Of a stretch of DNA of 64,000 nt, positions 59,962-64,000 are shown piece by piece. A model generated the notes under the pieces. That model saw nothing but the letters and a program-made list of their open reading frames with translations. It ran no database searches and was not told where the DNA came from. A program made the position numbers and the translations under genes. This DNA is from Xestospongia muta (lineage: Eukaryota; Porifera; Demospongiae; Haplosclerida; Petrosiidae), in assembly GCA_963693285.1 (NCBI GenBank), contig OY848921.1:6833229-6897228 (forward strand), given 5' to 3'. The first letter of the stretch is position 1, and every line of letters begins with the position of its first letter.

Positions 59962-62900
59962 AACATAGTCCAGTTAATTGGAGTGTGTATTACATCAGAG
60001 CCCACTTTAGTAATGGAGTATCTTCCAATGAATCTAACTAGTTGTTTGGAAACTCACCAAGATCTTCCAGACTGGATAAAATCAAGTATTCTTTATGACA
60101 TTTCTAAAGGCCTCAATTTTCTTCATAATCAGAAAGCTTCTATAGCTCATTTTGGTGTGACAAGCAACAATGTTCTTCTCACTGCTCACCTTCAGGCTAA
60201 AATTACAGATCTCTGTGTTTCGATACTATTTAAGGGGACATCAACTGACAGTGTTGGCTTGATCTCTGATGACACATCCTCTAACCACTTAGCATTTATG
60301 CCACCAGAATATTTCACTGATCATACATCATGTACTACCAAATTTGATGTATTCTCCTTTGGTTGCATTATGATACATGTTTTAAGTCAAGAGTATCCCA
60401 ATCCATCAGAAAAGTTTGACGATAGCTTCATCAATACTACTATGACTGAATCTAGCTTTACTCAAATCTCTGAATGGGAACGTCGTGAACACAATCTTGC
60501 TGATGTGTCATCTCATCATCCACTCTTACCACTCATAGAGAATTGCTTGGATAATGATCCAGAAGAAAGACCTCAAATATCTGAGGTTATAAAGGCCATT
60601 GAAAATGCATCACCACCTATACCATCTCCATATAATGATGGAATAATAGCATTAATGGAGACTCTGAACAAAAAAGACAGTCAAGTCAGGGAGGCTCGCA
60701 AAGCTGTCAAGACCGAAGTTAATGACCTACAGGAGATACTAAATGCCAAAACAAGATCTGTTACTCGACTTGAAAATGCTGTAGAGAAAACAAAGAAAGA
60801 GTACAATGACATAGTTACAGAGAAACAAGAAGAGATCACTCATCTTCAAATTGAAGTCAGTAGCAACTTAGCTACAATCAGTGATCTCAAAGAGAAGGCA
60901 GCAAAGCAGGAGAAACAAGTTAAGTCATTAGAAAAAGAAATGGGTCTACAATCTACTGTTATTGAAGAACTAGAACAAAAAATGCAAAAGAAAGATGACA
61001 ACTTATTAACAATGGAAGGAGATCTTGCAGAAAAAGAATCAAAGATGGATGAACTTAGGAAGATGGCCTCAAATGTAAAATCACAAACTGATCTCAATAC
61101 TGAACTTCAACAAGAAATGAAGGTAATGTTGGAAAACCAGGAGCGACTTCAAGCAATTACATTTAATCAACAAGTTCAAATTGACAGCCTCCATCAACAA
61201 TTGAATACAACAACAGCCAACAATGTCCTATTAGAGACTACTAAGAGTAACTTAATACAATTACAAGATACTATACTACAAGACAAATCAGATATCATTG
61301 ACCAACATCAAGCAGAAGTGACTGCTCTCAGAGCAGCCAATGACCTAACTGCTGTAAGACAACAAGCTTTAGAGTTAGAAATAAATATACTTCAAGAAGA
61401 AAAAAAACAACTCATAGAGTCTACAGTCTCTCTCAAGGAAAGTCTCGATACCACAATGAGACACTTGAAGGAACAAACTGACCTTGTTAAGAAATTATCT
61501 CCGACACAAGATAGACTGCTAGAAGCTGTAGCTAACATAAACATCCATGGTAAATAAACAATAGTTTTTCAATTTTATAATTATTGTGTCCTGTGTTTAG
61601 GCCCACCTTTATCTCAACAAGAGAAAATAATTCAGTCAATGATGAAGCAAAGACTAATAGAAGGAGACTCATGGTATATACACTAATTGTTAATTACATT
61701 ACTTTAGTCATTCTACTGTAGGTGTCTTGTCAGTACCCTGTGGTTTGAAAAATGGAAAGCATATGTCAAGAGTGCCACTGAAACAGGAGTTGTTACTGAT
61801 AGTCCTGGTCCAGTTACTAACTTCATGTTGTTGGAACATAAAAATCATCAACGTAGTCTTAAGGAGAATCTGAGTAGAGGTACACATTACATAGTGGTTC
61901 CTGAGATAGCCTGGGATCTGTTGATACAGTGGTATGGATTAAGTGAGAAGTCCACCTACATTGCAAGGTAAGGTTTGTTTGTATCTTGTAAAATATAATT
62001 ACGATGTTTATACTACTAAGATTGACCTCGTTTATGTAACGTTATACAACCAATTCTTGTATGAATGCTTAGTTATTTCAAGTCTTCACATGCTAACATA
62101 TTAAATGACATTTTACTATAATTATTAAATTATCCTTAACATCTGCTATAGGAAAGTTGTAAAATTCAAAGACATGCTATCACAGAATTTATAGTGGAGG
62201 TGTATCCATTACATATCCATGTAACACTAAGTTCTAGGAAAACATTAAGACCATATACAATTCAACGAAGTGATAATGTTGGTAAGTTATTTAACATATC
62301 TCTCCTACTAGTCAATAATACTATATTATATGTAGCTTATGTGATGGAGAAACTCCGTAAGCAGTACAATGTAGGAGATAGCATTGAGACCAGACTATGG
62401 TTATATCATGAGAGTAATAAGACTATACTAAAACCCACAGACACTATGGGATGTAACCAATCACATTATTCAGTAGAACCTAATGATGTAAGTACACTGT
62501 TCAATAATTGATAATACACTTTCACATTAAATATAGACACTGTTACTTGAGACTAAGATTGGTGCTTGGTCAATACAGGAGTCAACTAGTAATGGACAAA
62601 TATTTAATAAACCAAAAGAAGGTATATTGACAAATATTAACTGAGATTAGTTAACAAGTAATTGATGGTGACCTCCCATTTATCAAAGTGGTATTTAACC
62701 TTTAACCACAATGCCTAATATGGTATGTCAATAGACAAAATGACATAAAATGGAGACAGCTAAAAAGATAACATGATAAGATACTGAGAGATCTAATGTA
62801 ATTGCCGCTCATTCATATAATGGTATAAATATTGGAGAATGTTTTTCAATATTATGTGCTGTTTATTTCTTCTTTCTAGCTAAATTATCATGTGTTGTAC

Positions 62901-63016
62901 CTTCTGATGGTCAACATCTATTACTAAAATCAAATCCCTCCTATATGTATAAACATTTATCAGCAGTGATACCATCCTTTGAAGAATCTGCTGACTATGA
63001 GACAATGTCATCTTAA
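59962..63016 (+). pseudogene. Kinase-like copy 3: 5'-truncated, frameshifted UBL
   Basis: Starts within the N-lobe at NIVQLIGVC; the promoter, start codon, glycine loop and K47 are deleted. The rest of the kinase fold and coiled coil is open to 61557 (exon end 61549). Exon 2 (61601..61673) and the DUSP exon (61722..61967, five residues longer than gene 1 and probably the ancestral length) are intact. UBL exon 62152..62281 lacks one A, which shifts the frame to a TAG. Later exons 62336..62487, 62537..62621 and 62880..63016 are well preserved and show the longer ancestral C-terminus. HRD is again absent (HFG). Confidence 0.88.
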
Positions 63017-63444
63017 TTTATAGCAAGATACACTTACAATATACAATTTATGTCTAAGTTTGTATGGACTCCTGTTATACTAACAATGTGTAATTTATCA
63101 GTTTATATTAAGGTAATTGTTAATGAGTATAATGATGTTTTATTAATTATTATTATATAAATTTTATTTTTATTTCATGCAATGCACCTAATTATTGTAT
63201 TTTGAACTTTACTTTATAATGTCTCCTAATATTATACCACCAAATATTGCCCGTCACATGATAGTCATGTGTTGCTTTGTCATCATTTTTTCGTTACATA
63301 TTTGGCTGATCTAGTATCACTCACTAGCTCTCATTATCCAAATTAAATCTTTTAAAATGATTTGTTCTTTGGACTTTATGCATTGAAACTATAATTGTTA
63401 CAATGAAAATATTTAAAATGAAGTGATGTATTTATCATAGAGTG

Positions 63445-64000
63445 TTAGGCTCTGTCTGATGTATCTCTAGATTGATAGACCACACCTCTTTCTCTTAGCT
63501 CATCTAGCACATCTTCAGGAAGTTCTCCTGATACTGATATTGCATAACATCCCTTAGTAAATTTATCTAAAGATAAAGAAATTGATGACATTATAAATAC
63601 TTAGTTATTAAATTAATTATATTAGAAGAGGTAATCATATAGACAAATGCTTAAATTTAAGATCAGCAAATGAACTGTGTTGAACCACACCCACAAAAGC
63701 ACATACAATTATCAACAAATGTCAAATGCATTTCTAAAATGTCTCAACAATAAAACAGACTATATCAAAAATATATATATATAATATTATTATTTCTTTA
63801 AGAAATAGTTTTGTAGACTCTATATCTATGTAGGAGTAATTTTTAATTTTTAGTTTGCTATGAGCCTAAATGAGAGAACATTATCCAATCCCTACATAGG
63901 ATAGTGCTACCATCTACCTAATGATATATACCACTGGTTACTTATGTAGTAAATACTAATAATACTTACCTATTCTCTGCCATTTAGCTACCCAGCTATC
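63445..64000 (-). CDS. SUPT4H1-like: SPT4 copy C, 3' exons (gene continues past the window)
   Basis: Exon 4 complement(63445..63566) has an identical layout to SPT4-B ([20 protein letters not shown], ending SDRA). Exon 3 begins at complement(63970..) and runs off the window end ([10 protein letters not shown]). The intron between them is shorter than in SPT4-B. No defect seen in the visible part. Confidence 0.9.

Larger units (their letters stand above)
1..64000. repeat. Threefold tandem segmental duplication (SPT4 - codon array - Roc-COR gene - kinase-like gene)
   Basis: The same gene order recurs three times. SPT4 5' exons lie at 1.8-2.0 kb, full SPT4 at 43.0-45.3 kb and SPT4 3' exons at 63.4-64.0 kb. 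Repeat arrays lie at 2.6-7.6, 30.3-30.8 and 48.3-52.0 kb. Roc-COR copies lie at 11.2, 31-38 and 54.4 kb, and kinase-like genes at 24.8, 39.7 and 60.0 kb. Introns and intergenic DNA also align: the window start matches about 44214 onward, 28560-29150 matches 45880-46860, and 22850-24100 matches 38690-39300. Block boundaries are approximate. Each block has its own deletions, so the copies are not recent perfect duplicates. Confidence 0.9.

Noticed and set aside
59983..60030. GTG start for kinase-like copy 3
   Set aside because: In this eukaryotic context the frame simply continues from a deletion breakpoint at 59961; GTG is not a credible start.

Overview
This is AT-rich animal genomic DNA carrying short, phase-consistent introns. 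It looks like a sponge (demosponge) genome: compact introns, lineage-expanded Roc-COR GTPases fused to Death-fold domains, and kinase genes in tandem segmental duplications. The species is an inference from gene content only. No prokaryotic feature, tRNA, rRNA or CRISPR array was seen.

The window holds three copies of one duplicated block. Each block has the order: SPT4 elongation-factor gene (minus strand), short shared upstream region, array of about 182-bp repeats, Roc-COR GTPase gene with a Death-fold tail (plus), then a kinase-like/coiled-coil/DUSP/UBL gene (plus). Block 1 (about 1-28 kb): SPT4-A 5' exons, array A, intact Roc-COR-CARD gene, older relics, intact kinase-like gene 1. Block 2 (about 28-42.5 kb): SPT4 deleted, a 3-unit decayed array, three broken GTPase copies, kinase-like copy 2 (one stop, DUSP lost). 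Block 3 (about 43-63 kb): intact SPT4-B, array B, GTPase copy B (one in-frame stop), kinase-like copy 3 (N-lobe lost and frameshifted). SPT4-C begins at the right edge.

The most striking feature is the pair of arrays at 2.58-7.63 kb and 48.29-52.03 kb. Each repeat places a splice acceptor (TATTTATAG or close variant), exactly three variable bases, and a GTAAGT donor. Array A has 28 units and array B 21. All 49 keep AG-NNN-GTRAGT while the trinucleotide varies and none is a stop. Reading phases fit exactly: in B a start exon coding for ten residues ends in phase 0, each unit would add one codon, a 16-base exon takes phase 0 to phase 1, and the GTPase exon starts in phase 1. The first unit of array A is itself ATG. 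I infer an array of single-codon exons that builds or diversifies the N-terminus of the GTPase. Transcript evidence is needed to show that they are spliced in.

The GTPase proteins carry Roc and COR domains followed by a phase 1-1 Death exon (copy B, with a C-terminal membrane segment) or a CARD exon (copy A). The neighbouring kinase-like protein has lost the HRD aspartate, which suggests a pseudokinase scaffold, and carries a USP4/15-style DUSP-UBL tail. Together they look like innate-immune or cell-death signalling components, but this is inferred from domain families. SPT4 is a housekeeping transcription factor carried along by the duplication.
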